Below are positions 33,484 through 42,508 of a stretch of 64,000 nucleotides of DNA, piece by piece. Numbering within the stretch: the first letter of the stretch is position 1; each line of letters starts with the position of its first letter. Position numbers and translations under genes: made by a program. The DNA comes from Gp6-AA40 sp035711805 (GTDB lineage Bacteria > Acidobacteriota > Vicinamibacteria > Vicinamibacterales > UBA2999): assembly GCA_035711805.1 (NCBI GenBank), contig DASTBV010000033.1:1-64000 (forward strand), written 5' to 3'. A model generated the notes under the pieces. It was not told where the DNA came from and ran no database searches. It worked only from the letters and a program-made list of their open reading frames with translations.

Positions 33484-33870
33484 GTGACGATTGGCAGCGG
33501 CAACGGGAACGGCGCCGGCAGCATGACCAAGGCGGAGCTCGTCGAGGAGGTCTCGCGCGTCTCGGACCTCACGAAGAAGCACTCCGAGGTCATCGTCGAT
33601 ACCGTCTTCAAGAGCATCATCGACGCGCTGCACCGCGGCGAGAAGATCGAGCTGCGAGGGTTCGGCAGTTTCCGCCTGCGGAAGCGCGAGCCGCGGAAGG
33701 GCCGCAACCCGAAGACCGGCGACAAGGTCGATGTGCCGCCGAAGAAGGTGCCGTACTTCAAGCCGGGCAAGGAGCTGAAGGATCTCATCAACCGCGAGGC
33801 GGAGGCGGCCGAGGCGGCGGACGCCGCGGCCGGTGGGCTGCCGTCGATCCCGGGCGCTGCTGCCGTCTGA
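33484..33870 (+). CDS. HU/IHF-family DNA-binding protein
   Basis: This 128-residue protein has the HU/IHF fold: the N-terminal helix pair MTKAELVEEVS, core IELRGFGSFRLRKREPRKGRNPKTG and beta-arm region VPPKKVPYFKPGKELK. It bends DNA and compacts the nucleoid. The GTG at 33484 has GGAGGAGC in front and adds 13 residues. An ATG at 33523 would give the standard N-terminus. The Ala-rich C-terminal tail (about 20 residues) is longer than in HU. Confidence 0.93.
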   Translation: MTIGSGNGNGAGSMTKAELVEEVSRVSDLTKKHSEVIVDTVFKSIIDALHRGEKIELRGFGSFRLRKREPRKGRNPKTGDKVDVPPKKVPYFKPGKELKDLINREAEAAEAADAAAGGLPSIPGAAAV

Positions 33871-33952
33871 TTCATCGATGAACGATGAATGATGATCGAT
33901 GATCTGATAGTTCGATCGGACCACATCATCGTTCATCAATCTCACCTCATCA
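33871..33952. repeat. Word tract of ATGAATGATGATCGATG type
   Basis: Words GATGAACGATGAATGATGATC on the left face ATCATCGTTCATCAATC on the right, between the HU-type and HIT genes. The gap has no gene. Confidence 0.6.
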
Positions 33953-34441
33953 ATGGATCATCTCTGGTCGCCGTGGCGACTTGAGTACGTGATTTCGAAG
34001 AAACCGGACGGATGCGTGTTTTGCCACGCATCCGATCCGTCTCACCTCGACCCGCTGCTGGTCTTCCGCGGCGACCTTGCCTACGTCGTCCTCAACCTCT
34101 ATCCCTACAACAACGGACACCTGATGGTCGTGCCGTATCGGCACGAGTCGACTCTTGCGGGCCTGACCCGCGAGGAGATGAACGAGGTTGGCGCGTTGAT
34201 CCAGTTGTCCGAGCGCGCCTTGCGCGAGGCCTACCGGCTGGAGGGAATCAACGTCGGCGTGAATCTCGGCGCGCCGGCCGGCGCCGGCATCGAAGCGCAC
34301 GTGCACCTGCACCTCGTGCCGCGCTGGAACGGCGACACCAATTTCATGACGGTCGTTGGACAGACGCGCGTGCTGCCGGAAGAAATCGCCTCGACCGCGG
34401 CGCGGCTTCGTCCGATCTTCGAGCGCCTCGGCTCGCGGTAG
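33953..34441 (+). CDS. HIT-family nucleotide hydrolase/phosphorylase
   Basis: This 162-residue protein carries the histidine triad HVHLHLVPRW near residue 106 and an upstream zinc-type pair (CVFCHAS). It resembles diadenosine tetraphosphate phosphorylase or HIT hydrolases of the FHIT branch. It acts on dinucleoside polyphosphates or nucleotide esters in the cytoplasm. The ATG begins the conserved MDHLWSPWRLEYV. Confidence 0.93.
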   Translation: MDHLWSPWRLEYVISKKPDGCVFCHASDPSHLDPLLVFRGDLAYVVLNLYPYNNGHLMVVPYRHESTLAGLTREEMNEVGALIQLSERALREAYRLEGINVGVNLGAPAGAGIEAHVHLHLVPRWNGDTNFMTVVGQTRVLPEEIASTAARLRPIFERLGSR

Positions 34442-34463
34442 GTCTTCGTGGGATAGTGATCCC

Positions 34464-36536
34464 ATGAAAGCCGTTCTTACGCTTGCCGTCGCGGTCGTGC
34501 TTGGCGGGGTTCTCCTGGCCGACGAAGGGATGTGGACCTTCGACAACATCCCGAGGGATGCCATCGCCCGCAAGTACAAGGTCACCCTCACGGATCAGTG
34601 GCTGCAGCGCCTGCAGCAGTCGGTCGTGCGGCTCGAAAGCGGCTGCACCGGTTCGTTCGTCTCCGCCGACGGCCTTGTGCTCACGAATCATCACTGCGCG
34701 GCGGAGTGCCTGTCCAATCTCTCGACGGCGCAGCGCGATTACATCGCGCAGGGGTTCACGGCTGCGACGCGCGACGCTGAAGTGCGTTGTCCGGGTGAGC
34801 AGCTCTCGGTGTTGATGGCGACGCAGAACGTCACGCCGCAGGTGGCCAAGGCGATTGCCGGCGTGCCGGCGGCGCAGACGGTCGCCGCGCGCAACAGGAT
34901 CCTGACGGAGCTCGAAAGCGAATGCGAAGCCGCGGCCAAGAAGTCCGGCGCGCCGCTCAGCTGCGAGGCGGTGACGCTCTATCAGGGCGGTCAGTCCTGG
35001 ATCTACAAGTACAAGCGTTATGAAGACGTGCGGATCGTCTTCGCGCCGGAGGCGGCGGTGGCCGCGTTCGGCGGCGATCCCGACAATTTCCAGTTTCCGC
35101 GGTGGTGCCTCGACATGTCGCTGTTGCGCGCCTACGAAAACGGCAAGCCGGCGGCGGTGCCGGCGCACCTGACGATCGCCTGGTCGGGCGCGGCCGCGGG
35201 CGAGCCGGTTTTCGTCGCCGGGCACCCGGGCACGACGCAGCGGCTGATGACGGTCGCACAACTCAAAACGCAGCGCGACGTCTTTCTGCCCTTCTGGCTG
35301 CTGCGCTTCTCCGAGCTGCGCGGGCGTCTGATCCAGTACTCGAAGACGTCGGCGGAGGCGCAGCGCACGGCCAAGGACTACCTCGACTCGATCGAGAACT
35401 CGCATAAGGTGCGGCGGATGCAGCTCAACTCGCTTCTCGACGACCGGATGATGGACCAGCGCATCGCGGAGGAGCGCGAGCTGCGCGCAGCCGTGCAGCG
35501 CGCCAGCAAGGGAAGCACCAGAGCCTCGGATCCGTGGGACGCGATCGCCAGAGCGGAGCAGCGCCAGCGCGAGATCCTGATTCCGTACACGTGGCTCGAA
35601 GGAAGCGCCGGGTTCAGCAGTCAGCTGTTCACCTATGCGCGGCTGCTGGTGCGCGCCGCCGACGAGCGTGCGAAGCCGAATGCGAGTCGGATGCGCGAAT
35701 ATACCGATGCCGCGCTCCCCCAATTGCGCGCCCAACTCGAGGCACAGACCCCGATTGCGGCGGAGCTGGAACAGGTCAGGTTGTCGTTCTCGCTCGAACG
35801 CATGCGGGAGTACCTCGGTCCGGATCACGCGATTATCAAGGCGGTACTCGGAAGCGCCAGTCCCGACGAGCGCGCCCGGCAGCTGGTCTCAGGCTCGACG
35901 CTGGCTGATCCGGCGGCGCGGCTGAAGCTGTATGAGGGTGGACAGGCGGCACTCGCCGCGAGTAACGACTCGATGATCGTGCTGGCTCGCGCCGTGGACG
36001 CCGAGTCGCGGCGGCTGCGCACGATTTTCGAGAACGAGGTCGAAGGTCCCGTACGGCGCGCCCAGCAGGTGATTGCCGAAGCGCGCTTCACGGCGTACGG
36101 CACCACACTGTATCCCGACGCGACCTTTACGCTTCGTCTGACCTACGGCGCGGTCGACGGATGGGCGGAAGGGGGTACCCGGGTCGAACCGTTCACCAGA
36201 CTCGATCGCCTGTACGAGCGCGCGACCGGCGCTCCGCCATTTGCGCTGCCGAAAAGCTGGCTGGACGCGAAGCCGCGGCTCGATCTCTCTCGCCGCGCCA
36301 ATTTCGTCGCCACCACGGACATCGTCGGCGGCAATTCCGGCAGTCCTATGGTCAATGCGCGGGGCGAGATCGTCGGCCTGGCGTTCGACGGCAACATTCA
36401 CTCGATATCCGGATCCTACTGGTTCGATGCGGAGAAGAACCGTACCGTCGCCGTGCACCCGGAGTACATGCGCACGGCGCTCGAGCAGGTCTATCGCGTC
36501 GAGGCGATCGCGCGCGAGCTTGGGATTCGGAACTGA
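34464..36536 (+). CDS. S46-family serine peptidase (DPP7/DPP11-like)
   Basis: This 690-residue exported dipeptidyl peptidase has a signal peptide of about 19 residues followed by GMWTFDN. The catalytic His is in LTNHHCAAE, the Asp region in FGGDPDNFQFPRW and the Ser in GGNSGSPMVN. S46 enzymes remove N-terminal dipeptides in the periplasm and occur in Bacteroidetes and related predators of protein, including Acidobacteriota. The ATG at 34464 was chosen by the signal peptide. It ends at a palindromic junction with the PQQ dehydrogenase gene. Confidence 0.95.
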   Translation: MKAVLTLAVAVVLGGVLLADEGMWTFDNIPRDAIARKYKVTLTDQWLQRLQQSVVRLESGCTGSFVSADGLVLTNHHCAAECLSNLSTAQRDYIAQGFTAATRDAEVRCPGEQLSVLMATQNVTPQVAKAIAGVPAAQTVAARNRILTELESECEAAAKKSGAPLSCEAVTLYQGGQSWIYKYKRYEDVRIVFAPEAAVAAFGGDPDNFQFPRWCLDMSLLRAYENGKPAAVPAHLTIAWSGAAAGEPVFVAGHPGTTQRLMTVAQLKTQRDVFLPFWLLRFSELRGRLIQYSKTSAEAQRTAKDYLDSIENSHKVRRMQLNSLLDDRMMDQRIAEERELRAAVQRASKGSTRASDPWDAIARAEQRQREILIPYTWLEGSAGFSSQLFTYARLLVRAADERAKPNASRMREYTDAALPQLRAQLEAQTPIAAELEQVRLSFSLERMREYLGPDHAIIKAVLGSASPDERARQLVSGSTLADPAARLKLYEGGQAALAASNDSMIVLARAVDAESRRLRTIFENEVEGPVRRAQQVIAEARFTAYGTTLYPDATFTLRLTYGAVDGWAEGGTRVEPFTRLDRLYERATGAPPFALPKSWLDAKPRLDLSRRANFVATTDIVGGNSGSPMVNARGEIVGLAFDGNIHSISGSYWFDAEKNRTVAVHPEYMRTALEQVYRVEAIARELGIRN

Positions 36537-36537
36537 A

Positions 36538-36571
36538 CCAATTCTGAATTCAGAATTCTGAATTCAGAATT
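36538..36571. repeat. AATTCTGAATTCAG palindromic tract at convergent junction
   Basis: Two copies of TTCTGAATTCAGAATT form a nearly perfect inverted repeat between the S46 and PQQ dehydrogenase stops. The same words occur at 62925-62995 and in part at 60680-60812. Confidence 0.7.
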
Positions 36572-38579
36572 ACTGCGGTAGCCGAAACGCGACCAGCTCT
36601 CCGCTGTAGCTTCCGCCACTGATCGCCACGACCAGATACTGACGGCCGTTCAGCATGTACGTCATCGGCGATCCGGTCTGTGGCGCGGGCATGTAGACCG
36701 CGCCCGCATCCGCGCCCGTTCGCTTGTCGTACGCGCGCAGCATCGATCCGCGCTGCCCGGACGGCGTGGGTCCGAATCCCGGCTCGCCGGCGATGACCAA
36801 TGTCCTGGTGACGAGCGTACCCACCTGCCCGGGGCGGCCGGTGCGCGGAACGTTCAGCCCCTTCAGCGCTGGATGATTGCGGATGGCCTCCGGCGTCTCC
36901 CCGTGAGGCACCTGCCACAGGATGTCCCCCGAGTCGAGGTTGATCGCGTTGATCCGCCCGTACGGCGGCTTGATGAGCGGCAGCCCCTGCACCGTCGGAG
37001 CAGTGGCCGCTCCGCCGGCCTGTGCTGTTGCGGATCCCGATCCGCCGGTCCGCCGTGCCCCCGTCAACACCGTGCCCTGGTGGTAGCGCACGCCGTCGGC
37101 AGTGCCTTCGGCCGGCGGAACGAGCCCGAGCGTGGCGACGGCGCTCTGCGAATACACGTACAGGATGTGCGTCTCGGGATCGTAGGCACCGCCGGGCCAG
37201 TTCGTGGCCGGCGCCTGCGTGGCCATTGCCAAGGTTGCGATCGGCCCCTCGGCGCGGCTGACGGCCGGCGGCGTGAAGAGCGGCCCGATGCGGTACTGCG
37301 CGACCGCCTTCACCGCTTCGGCGCGCAGCTCCGGCGTGAAGTCGATCAGATCGTCGATTGTGAGTCCCTGCCGGTCGTACGCGCGCGGGCGCGTCGGGAA
37401 GGGTTGCGTCGGTGAATACTTCTCGCCCGGCGTATCGCCCTGGGGAACCGGGCGCTCCTCGATCGGCCAAATCGGCTGGCCGGTGACGCGATCGAAGACG
37501 TAGAGGAACGCCTGCTTCGACGGCTGGGCAACCGCCTTGACGGTCCGCCCGTTGACGCGGATGTCCACCAGGATCGGCGCGCACGGGATGTCCATGTCCC
37601 AGAGGCCGTGGTGGACGAGCTGGTAATGCCACTTGCGCTCGCCGGTCCGGTAGTCGATGGCAACGAGCGACTCGCCGAACAATCCGTTCCCCGGCCGCGC
37701 CCCGCCGTAGTAGTCGTGCGTCGGGAGCTCGACAGGCAGATAGGCCATGCCGAGCTCCTCGTCTACCGAGATCTGCGCCCACACGCCCGTGTTGCCGGTG
37801 TAGGCCCACGAGTCGTTCTCCCACGTCTCGTGGCCGACTTCACCGGGCTCGGGAATGGTCTTGAACATCCACAGACGCTTTCCGGTTCGTACGTCGAAGC
37901 CCCTGACGGCTCCCTTGATGTTGCGACGGCTCTTCGGATTGGCGCCGGTCTCGAACGCCGCGCCGACGATGACGACGTTGCCGGCGACGATCGGCGTCGC
38001 GTGAAGACCGATGGGTGCGTTGGTGAGGTCGATTGCCGGGTCGAGATCGGCCTTCAGATCGACGGCGCCGCCTCGTCCGAAGCCGGGCATCGGGTTTCCG
38101 GTTCGAGCGTCGAGCGCGATCAGCCGGTACCCGGGCGTCACGTAGAGGATGCGTTCGTCCTTCCCGTCGCTCCAGTACGCGAGGCCGCGGCCCGAGAGCT
38201 GCCGCGGGGAGGCGGCGCCGCGAGCGCCTTCGTCCTCGCTGTGTACCCAGAGCAGCTCGCCGGTGCCGGCATCGAGCGCGACCACCGCGCGCCGCGTGCC
38301 GCCGGTGGAGTAGAGGCGCCCTCGCACCATCAGCGGCGTTGACTGCAGGTTGAATTCAGGACGAGGGCCGAGATTGTCGGTCTTGAAACGCCACGCGACC
38401 TCGAGGTCGTTGAAGTTCGCCGCGGAGATCTGGTCGAGCGCGGCATAGCGCGTGTGCCCGAGATCGCCACCGTAGGTGGGCCACTCACCACGCGGCGCTC
38501 CGGACTGCCCGCGAGGCCCCGCCGTCAGCAGCGCGACGACGATCGCCGCGAGGCATCCGCGTCGCTTCCAGTTGTTCAT
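36570..38579 (-). CDS. PQQ-dependent dehydrogenase (quinoprotein beta-propeller)
   Basis: This 669-residue periplasmic quinoprotein has an N-terminal signal peptide ending near GPRGQ and repeated propeller motifs with Trp-docking sequences (ELLWVHSED, KWHYQLVHHGLWDMD, GYRLIALDARTG, GDILWQVPHG). Its pattern matches PQQ-dependent alcohol/glucose dehydrogenases, with unknown substrate. It overlaps the upstream cytochrome c gene by 4 bp (ATGA), a natural electron acceptor. The ATG at 38579 is set by that overlap and the signal. Confidence 0.92.
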   Translation of the reverse strand: MNNWKRRGCLAAIVVALLTAGPRGQSGAPRGEWPTYGGDLGHTRYAALDQISAANFNDLEVAWRFKTDNLGPRPEFNLQSTPLMVRGRLYSTGGTRRAVVALDAGTGELLWVHSEDEGARGAASPRQLSGRGLAYWSDGKDERILYVTPGYRLIALDARTGNPMPGFGRGGAVDLKADLDPAIDLTNAPIGLHATPIVAGNVVIVGAAFETGANPKSRRNIKGAVRGFDVRTGKRLWMFKTIPEPGEVGHETWENDSWAYTGNTGVWAQISVDEELGMAYLPVELPTHDYYGGARPGNGLFGESLVAIDYRTGERKWHYQLVHHGLWDMDIPCAPILVDIRVNGRTVKAVAQPSKQAFLYVFDRVTGQPIWPIEERPVPQGDTPGEKYSPTQPFPTRPRAYDRQGLTIDDLIDFTPELRAEAVKAVAQYRIGPLFTPPAVSRAEGPIATLAMATQAPATNWPGGAYDPETHILYVYSQSAVATLGLVPPAEGTADGVRYHQGTVLTGARRTGGSGSATAQAGGAATAPTVQGLPLIKPPYGRINAINLDSGDILWQVPHGETPEAIRNHPALKGLNVPRTGRPGQVGTLVTRTLVIAGEPGFGPTPSGQRGSMLRAYDKRTGADAGAVYMPAPQTGSPMTYMLNGRQYLVVAISGGSYSGELVAFRLPQ

Positions 38580-38986
38580 TTCGGAGTCGGACGATACATC
38601 AGAATCTTCACGCGTGTCAGCGCTCCGCCCTGTGCGTCGAGCGTCATCTTGCCCGCCGGATATGCCGCGGTGCTGAGCATGTAGGCGAGGATGTCCGCGT
38701 TCTCCGCGCGGGTGAGCGAACCGGGCCGATCCTGCGGCATCGACGTCCGCATGCGCTCGAACAGCGCGTCGAGCGTCTCGCCCTCCCAATTGTTGTAGAA
38801 GGTCGATCCGACCAGCGCCGGGGCCGCCTCGACGCCTTGCAGCGTGTCACCATGACAGCGCGCGCAGCGGTCCGCATAGAGCTTGTCGCCGCGTTCGGCC
38901 TGTTCGCGCGTAAAAACGCCGTCCCAGACCGTCACCTGCTGCGCCGCAAACAAGGCGAGAACGGCCGCCGTGAACCAGGTGAGCAC
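38576..38986 (-). CDS. Small membrane-anchored cytochrome c, partner of the PQQ dehydrogenase
   Basis: This 136-residue monoheme cytochrome has an N-terminal hydrophobic segment (LTWFTAAVLALFAAQQ) and CARCH near residue 44. A likely axial Met lies in ILAYMLST. The start is a GTG at 38986. An ATG is not available in frame near the signal. It is co-translated with the dehydrogenase through ATGA and lies divergent from the M28 peptidase behind a GTAG-headed REP. Confidence 0.85.
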   Translation of the reverse strand: MLTWFTAAVLALFAAQQVTVWDGVFTREQAERGDKLYADRCARCHGDTLQGVEAAPALVGSTFYNNWEGETLDALFERMRTSMPQDRPGSLTRAENADILAYMLSTAAYPAGKMTLDAQGGALTRVKILMYRPTPK

Positions 38987-39018
38987 TGTCGCAGTCCGGC
39001 GAGATTCTACATCCGGAG

Positions 39019-39042
39019 GGTCCGCCTGGAGGCGGACACTAC
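39019..39042 (-). repeat. GTAG-headed REP between divergent genes
   Basis: On the minus strand GTAG-T-GTCCGCC-TCCA-GGCGGAC closely matches the elements at 29515 and 58111. It lies directly upstream of the TACAAT -10 box of the M28 peptidase gene. Confidence 0.7.
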
Positions 39043-39046
39043 GTCG

Positions 39047-39052
39047 TACAAT
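39047..39052 (+). promoter_or_regulatory. -10 box of M28 peptidase gene
   Basis: TACAAT ends 6 bp before the GTG start at 39059 and no ribosome-binding site intervenes, which predicts a leaderless transcript. Confidence 0.5.
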
Positions 39053-39058
39053 CCCCGC

Positions 39059-40729
39059 GTGACCCGTTCGAAGCTGTCGATTGCCATCCCCGCTCTTGTC
39101 ATCTGGCTCGCGCTGACCGGCAGCGCCCAGCGCGGCCAGTTCTCGGCGGACGAGATGAAGCAGTGGCTCGGCTACATCGCCTCCGACGCGCTGCAGGGAC
39201 GCCAGATGCTGACGGAAGGCCTCGGCCTGGCCGGTGCCTACGTGGCCGATCATCTGAAGACCTGGGGCGTAGTGCCGGCGGGCGACGCAGGCACGTACTT
39301 CCAGACCGTGCCGATCTACGGCATGCGCACGCGCAGCAACTCGAGCGTGGCGGTCACCGCCAACGGCGAGACGCGGATCTTCAAGGACGGCGACGGGGTC
39401 ACGTTTCCGCGCAACCAGGGAGGAAAGCAGACGATCACGGCCGATGTCGAGTTCGTCGGGTATGGACTCCGTCTCGCCGAGCTGAATCACGACGACTACG
39501 CGCAGCGGAGCGCAAAAGGAAAGGTCGCGCTCTTCATCGGCCGCGGCGTACGCGGCATGACTGCTGCGCAGAACCGCCTGATCACCGGTCGCGCCAGGGA
39601 CGCGGTGGAGCTGCACCGCGCGGTAGGGACGATAAGTCCGGTCGTCATGAATGCCGGGCGCGGCCGCGGCGCGGGACCCGCCGCCGCCACCAACCCGGCG
39701 CAGCGGACCGATTTTCAGACGTCGCGCAATCTCGATCTGCCGATTCCGCCGCAACTGACCGCGAGCGACGCGTTCTTCGAGTTCGTGTTCGCCGGGACGG
39801 GACACAGCTACGCGACGCTGAGAGATCTCGCCGCGAAGCAGGAGCCGCTGCCGGACATCGCACTTCGCGACGTGCGCATCACGATTACCGTCGACGCCGA
39901 GTACGACCGCGTGCAAACGCGTTTCACCCGCAATGTCGTCGGTCTGGTTCGCGGGACGGATGCCAGACTGCGGGACACCTACGTGGCGATCGGCGCACAC
40001 CTCGACCACGTCGGTTACCAGGAGTTCGCGCCGGCGGGCGCCGGAGGGGGCGCGTTCGCGGCGTGTCCCGGCCAGTCGCGTCCGACCGCCCGGCCCGGTG
40101 ACAACATCAGCAACGGCGCCGACGACGATGGCTCGGGGATCGTGTCGTTGATGGCCATCGCGAAGGCGTTTGCGACCGGACAGAAGCCGAAGCGGTCGAT
40201 CCTCTTCGTCTGGCACAGCGGCGAGGAAGTCGGGCTGTTCGGCTCGCGCTATATGGCCGACTATCCGGTGATGCCCGTCGACCGCATGGTCGCGATGCTG
40301 AACGTCGACATGGTGGGCAGGAACCGCTGCGACGATCCGGCGCAGGCCAACACCGTCTACGTGGTCGGCTCCGAGCGCATCAGTACCGAGCTGCACAACC
40401 TCAATGAGGCCGCCAACGCCTCGCTCGCACGGCCGATGACGCTCGACTACGAGTACAACGACATCGCCGATCCGGAGTCGATTTACACGCGCAGCGATCA
40501 CTACAGCTACGCCTCCAAGGGAGTGCCGGTGATTTTCTTCACCACCGGACTTCATCGCGACTACCACTACGTGACGGATGAGGCCGAGAGGATCGAGTTC
40601 GCCAAGATGGCGCGGATCGCGGAGCTGATCCACGCGACGGCGCTGCGCGCCGGTAACCTCGAGCGTCCGCCGGCGCGCGACTTTGCCGGCCCGCGGGTCG
40701 GCAAAGGGAAGACCGGCCCGATACGCTAG
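39059..40729 (+). CDS. M28-family zinc aminopeptidase, exported
   Basis: This 556-residue peptidase has an N-terminal signal peptide and metal-binding residues in the M28 order: HLDHVGY, GADDDGSG, GEEVGLFGS, LNVDMVGRN and a late SDHYSYASKGVPVIFF. A PA-like insert (about residues 130-250) precedes the catalytic part. It probably trims peptides in the periplasm or outside the cell, complementing the S46 enzyme. The GTG at 39059 sits just after TACAAT. Confidence 0.93.
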   Translation: MTRSKLSIAIPALVIWLALTGSAQRGQFSADEMKQWLGYIASDALQGRQMLTEGLGLAGAYVADHLKTWGVVPAGDAGTYFQTVPIYGMRTRSNSSVAVTANGETRIFKDGDGVTFPRNQGGKQTITADVEFVGYGLRLAELNHDDYAQRSAKGKVALFIGRGVRGMTAAQNRLITGRARDAVELHRAVGTISPVVMNAGRGRGAGPAAATNPAQRTDFQTSRNLDLPIPPQLTASDAFFEFVFAGTGHSYATLRDLAAKQEPLPDIALRDVRITITVDAEYDRVQTRFTRNVVGLVRGTDARLRDTYVAIGAHLDHVGYQEFAPAGAGGGAFAACPGQSRPTARPGDNISNGADDDGSGIVSLMAIAKAFATGQKPKRSILFVWHSGEEVGLFGSRYMADYPVMPVDRMVAMLNVDMVGRNRCDDPAQANTVYVVGSERISTELHNLNEAANASLARPMTLDYEYNDIADPESIYTRSDHYSYASKGVPVIFFTTGLHRDYHYVTDEAERIEFAKMARIAELIHATALRAGNLERPPARDFAGPRVGKGKTGPIR

Positions 40730-40742
40730 TCCACGATGTCCT

Positions 40743-41339
40743 ATGCATAGACAGCTCGCGCAAGTCACAATCGTTGCCTCACTGCTATCCGCAGCCGCGC
40801 TGGCCACCGCCAGGCCCTTCGACTCGCGGGCGCTCGCTCAGGGCAAGCCCTTCGAGTCGCTGGCGCTCGCTCAGGGCAAGCAGCTTCAGCCGACGCTCAC
40901 GTTTGCGTTCGAGGTGCGAGCCACCGTGGGGCCGCCGCTGGACGTGGGCGCCGTCGCTCAGGGAAGACGCCGGATCGTGCCGATCACCGGCGGCACATTC
41001 GAAGGAGCGAACTTCCGCGGCAAGGTGATGCCGGGCGGCGCCGACTGGCAGATCATCCGCCCGGACGGATTCACCGAGCTGGACACGCGCTACACCCTCG
41101 AAACCGACAAGGGGCAGATCGTCTACGTCCAGAATGCGGGCATGCGGCACGCCGCGCCCGATGTGATGAAGCGCCTGCTGGCCGGTGAATCTGTGGATCC
41201 CACGTCGGTGTACTTCCGGACCGTCCCGAAGTTCGAGACGGCGAGCCCGGACCTGCAGTGGTTGACGCGCGCCGTGTTCGTCGGGCTGGGCGAGCGGTAT
41301 CCCAACGACGTTCGGATTCGATTCTTCAGGCTCGAATAG
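40743..41339 (+). CDS. DUF3237 protein with an N-terminus made of repeat units
   Basis: This 198-residue protein has a core (about residues 60-198, LTFAFEVRATVGPPLDVG to NDVRIRFFRLE) that matches DUF3237, a beta-rich family of unknown function. Residues 25-46 are two copies of an 11-residue unit (PFDSRALAQGK, PFESLALAQGK) encoded by a 33-bp tandem repeat of the CCTTCGACT-GCTCAGGG type. A signal peptide-like stretch begins the protein. It follows the M28 gene by 13 bp. Confidence 0.8.
   Translation: MHRQLAQVTIVASLLSAAALATARPFDSRALAQGKPFESLALAQGKQLQPTLTFAFEVRATVGPPLDVGAVAQGRRRIVPITGGTFEGANFRGKVMPGGADWQIIRPDGFTELDTRYTLETDKGQIVYVQNAGMRHAAPDVMKRLLAGESVDPTSVYFRTVPKFETASPDLQWLTRAVFVGLGERYPNDVRIRFFRLE
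40815..40880 (+). repeat. 33-bp tandem repeat inside the DUF3237 gene
   Basis: Two adjacent copies start CCCTTCGA and end GCTCAGGGCAAG. A third partial copy with GTCGCTCAGGG lies near 40955. The unit is 11 codons long and keeps the frame. It is related to the palindrome at 31418-31464. Confidence 0.8.
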
Positions 41340-41340
41340 C

Positions 41341-41448
41341 GCCGGTTGTTCCCACTTCCGGGTTCCCGCTTCCTGGTTCGTGTTCTGGTGTTCGGTTCAC
41401 GAACATCGAACGCGAACACGGAACCGGGCACACGGAAGTTGGAACGGC
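41341..41448. mobile_element. MITE-like inverted word unit
   Basis: Left arm GCCGGTTGTTCCCACTTCCG and right arm CGGAAGTTGGAACGGC face each other, with inner words GGTTCGTGTTC and GAACACGGAACC. The outer GCCGTTCC and inner GTTCGTGTTC match the ends of the long element at 49516-50344. Confidence 0.6.
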
Positions 41449-41449
41449 G

Positions 41450-41455
41450 TAATAT
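41450..41455 (+). promoter_or_regulatory. -10 box of acyl-CoA dehydrogenase-like gene
   Basis: TAATAT ends 6 bp before the GTG start at 41462, with no ribosome-binding site between them. Confidence 0.45.
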
Positions 41456-41461
41456 CGCGTC

Positions 41462-42442
41462 GTGGACTTCCACCTCAGCGACGTTCAGCGGTCGTGGCGC
41501 GAGAAGGCACACGCGCTCTCGGCTGATCTGCCGCCCGCAGCCACGGCCGCCGACGTCATCATGGGCGCCGCCCGCGTCGGCCTGATTGATCCAGGCGGTG
41601 ATCTGCTGGCGGCTGCGCTTGCCGTGGAGTCGCTCGCGTACGACGCGGCAGCCGCAGGCGTCTCGCTGGCGCTGCACACGGGCGTGCTGCTGGCGCTGGG
41701 CTCGGACGATCGGTTCACGGCGCTGGCGCGCGGCGAGATCGTCGGCGCGATCGCGCTGTCGACCGAGAACGTGCCCGCACACGAGGGTCCGGTTCTGCGC
41801 GGCCGCGCGTCGCTCGTCGGCCCGCTCACGGATCATGGCGTGGCGATCATCGGCGTGCGCGAGAGCGCCGGCACCGTGGCCGCCGCCGTTGCGCTGGACA
41901 CACCCGGCGTGGCCGTGGAAGACATCGAGACGTCCGCCCTCGATGGGTTCGTGTGCGGGAACGTCGCGCTCGATGGCGCGACGGCCATACTGCTTGGCGC
42001 GACACTTCCGTTCATGACGCGTGTGCGCGTGCTGCTCGCCGCCGCGGGGCTGGGCATGGGAAGGCGCGCGCTGAACGAAGCGTTACACGCGGCTCACGCG
42101 CTTCGCGGCCGTGGCGCGGGAGGCGAGCAGACGGTGCAGGGTCTTCTGGCCGATGCCGCAACGGAACTCGATGCCGCCATGCTTCTGGTGTGGAAGGCGG
42201 CGTCATCCGCACGGGTGTCGCTGGCCGACGCGTCGATGGCAAAGCTGGCGGCGACCGAAGCCACGCTGCGAGCAGTCGCCCGCGCAACGCAGGTCATCGG
42301 CGTCGACTCCTTCCGCCGCGGACACATCGTCGAAAGCCTCGCCCAGGACGTGCGCGCACTCGAGCTGTTTGCGGGCCGGACCGAGGCGTTGCGCGAAGCC
42401 GTCGCCAGCGAAACGCTTCCACAACTTTCAAGTGACAACTAG
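41462..42442 (+). CDS. Acyl-CoA dehydrogenase-like protein, divergent
   Basis: This 326-residue protein has the middle and C-terminal layout of acyl-CoA dehydrogenases (GEIVGAIALSTEN, FVCGNVALDGA, GVDSFRRGHIVESLAQDVRALELFAGRTE). It is shorter than the usual 380 residues and lacks a recognisable catalytic Glu in the expected YEGT context. It may be a non-catalytic or altered-substrate paralogue of the convergent dehydrogenase at 42504. Confidence 0.7.
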   Translation: MDFHLSDVQRSWREKAHALSADLPPAATAADVIMGAARVGLIDPGGDLLAAALAVESLAYDAAAAGVSLALHTGVLLALGSDDRFTALARGEIVGAIALSTENVPAHEGPVLRGRASLVGPLTDHGVAIIGVRESAGTVAAAVALDTPGVAVEDIETSALDGFVCGNVALDGATAILLGATLPFMTRVRVLLAAAGLGMGRRALNEALHAAHALRGRGAGGEQTVQGLLADAATELDAAMLLVWKAASSARVSLADASMAKLAATEATLRAVARATQVIGVDSFRRGHIVESLAQDVRALELFAGRTEALREAVASETLPQLSSDN

Positions 42443-42508
42443 CCAGTCGCACGTAAGTTGCAACTTGCGACTTACTTGTTACTTGCGACTTGCCACTTGT
42501 CACTCAGC
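42428..42508. repeat. Inverted word tract between convergent acyl-CoA dehydrogenase genes
   Basis: CAAGTGACAACT on the left faces ACTTGCCACTTGTCACT on the right, with internal TTGCAACTTGCGAC repeats. Both genes end in or beside it. Confidence 0.65.

Noticed and set aside
34464..36536. Trypsin-like HtrA protease
   Set aside because: The GGNSGSP serine motif is shared, but the insertion of a large helical domain, the length of 690 residues and the GMWTFDN start are those of S46 peptidases; no PDZ domain is present.
36570..38579. Pyrroloquinoline enzyme as BamB-like lipoprotein
   Set aside because: It has propeller repeats like BamB, but the length, signal peptide and coupled cytochrome c fit a PQQ dehydrogenase better.
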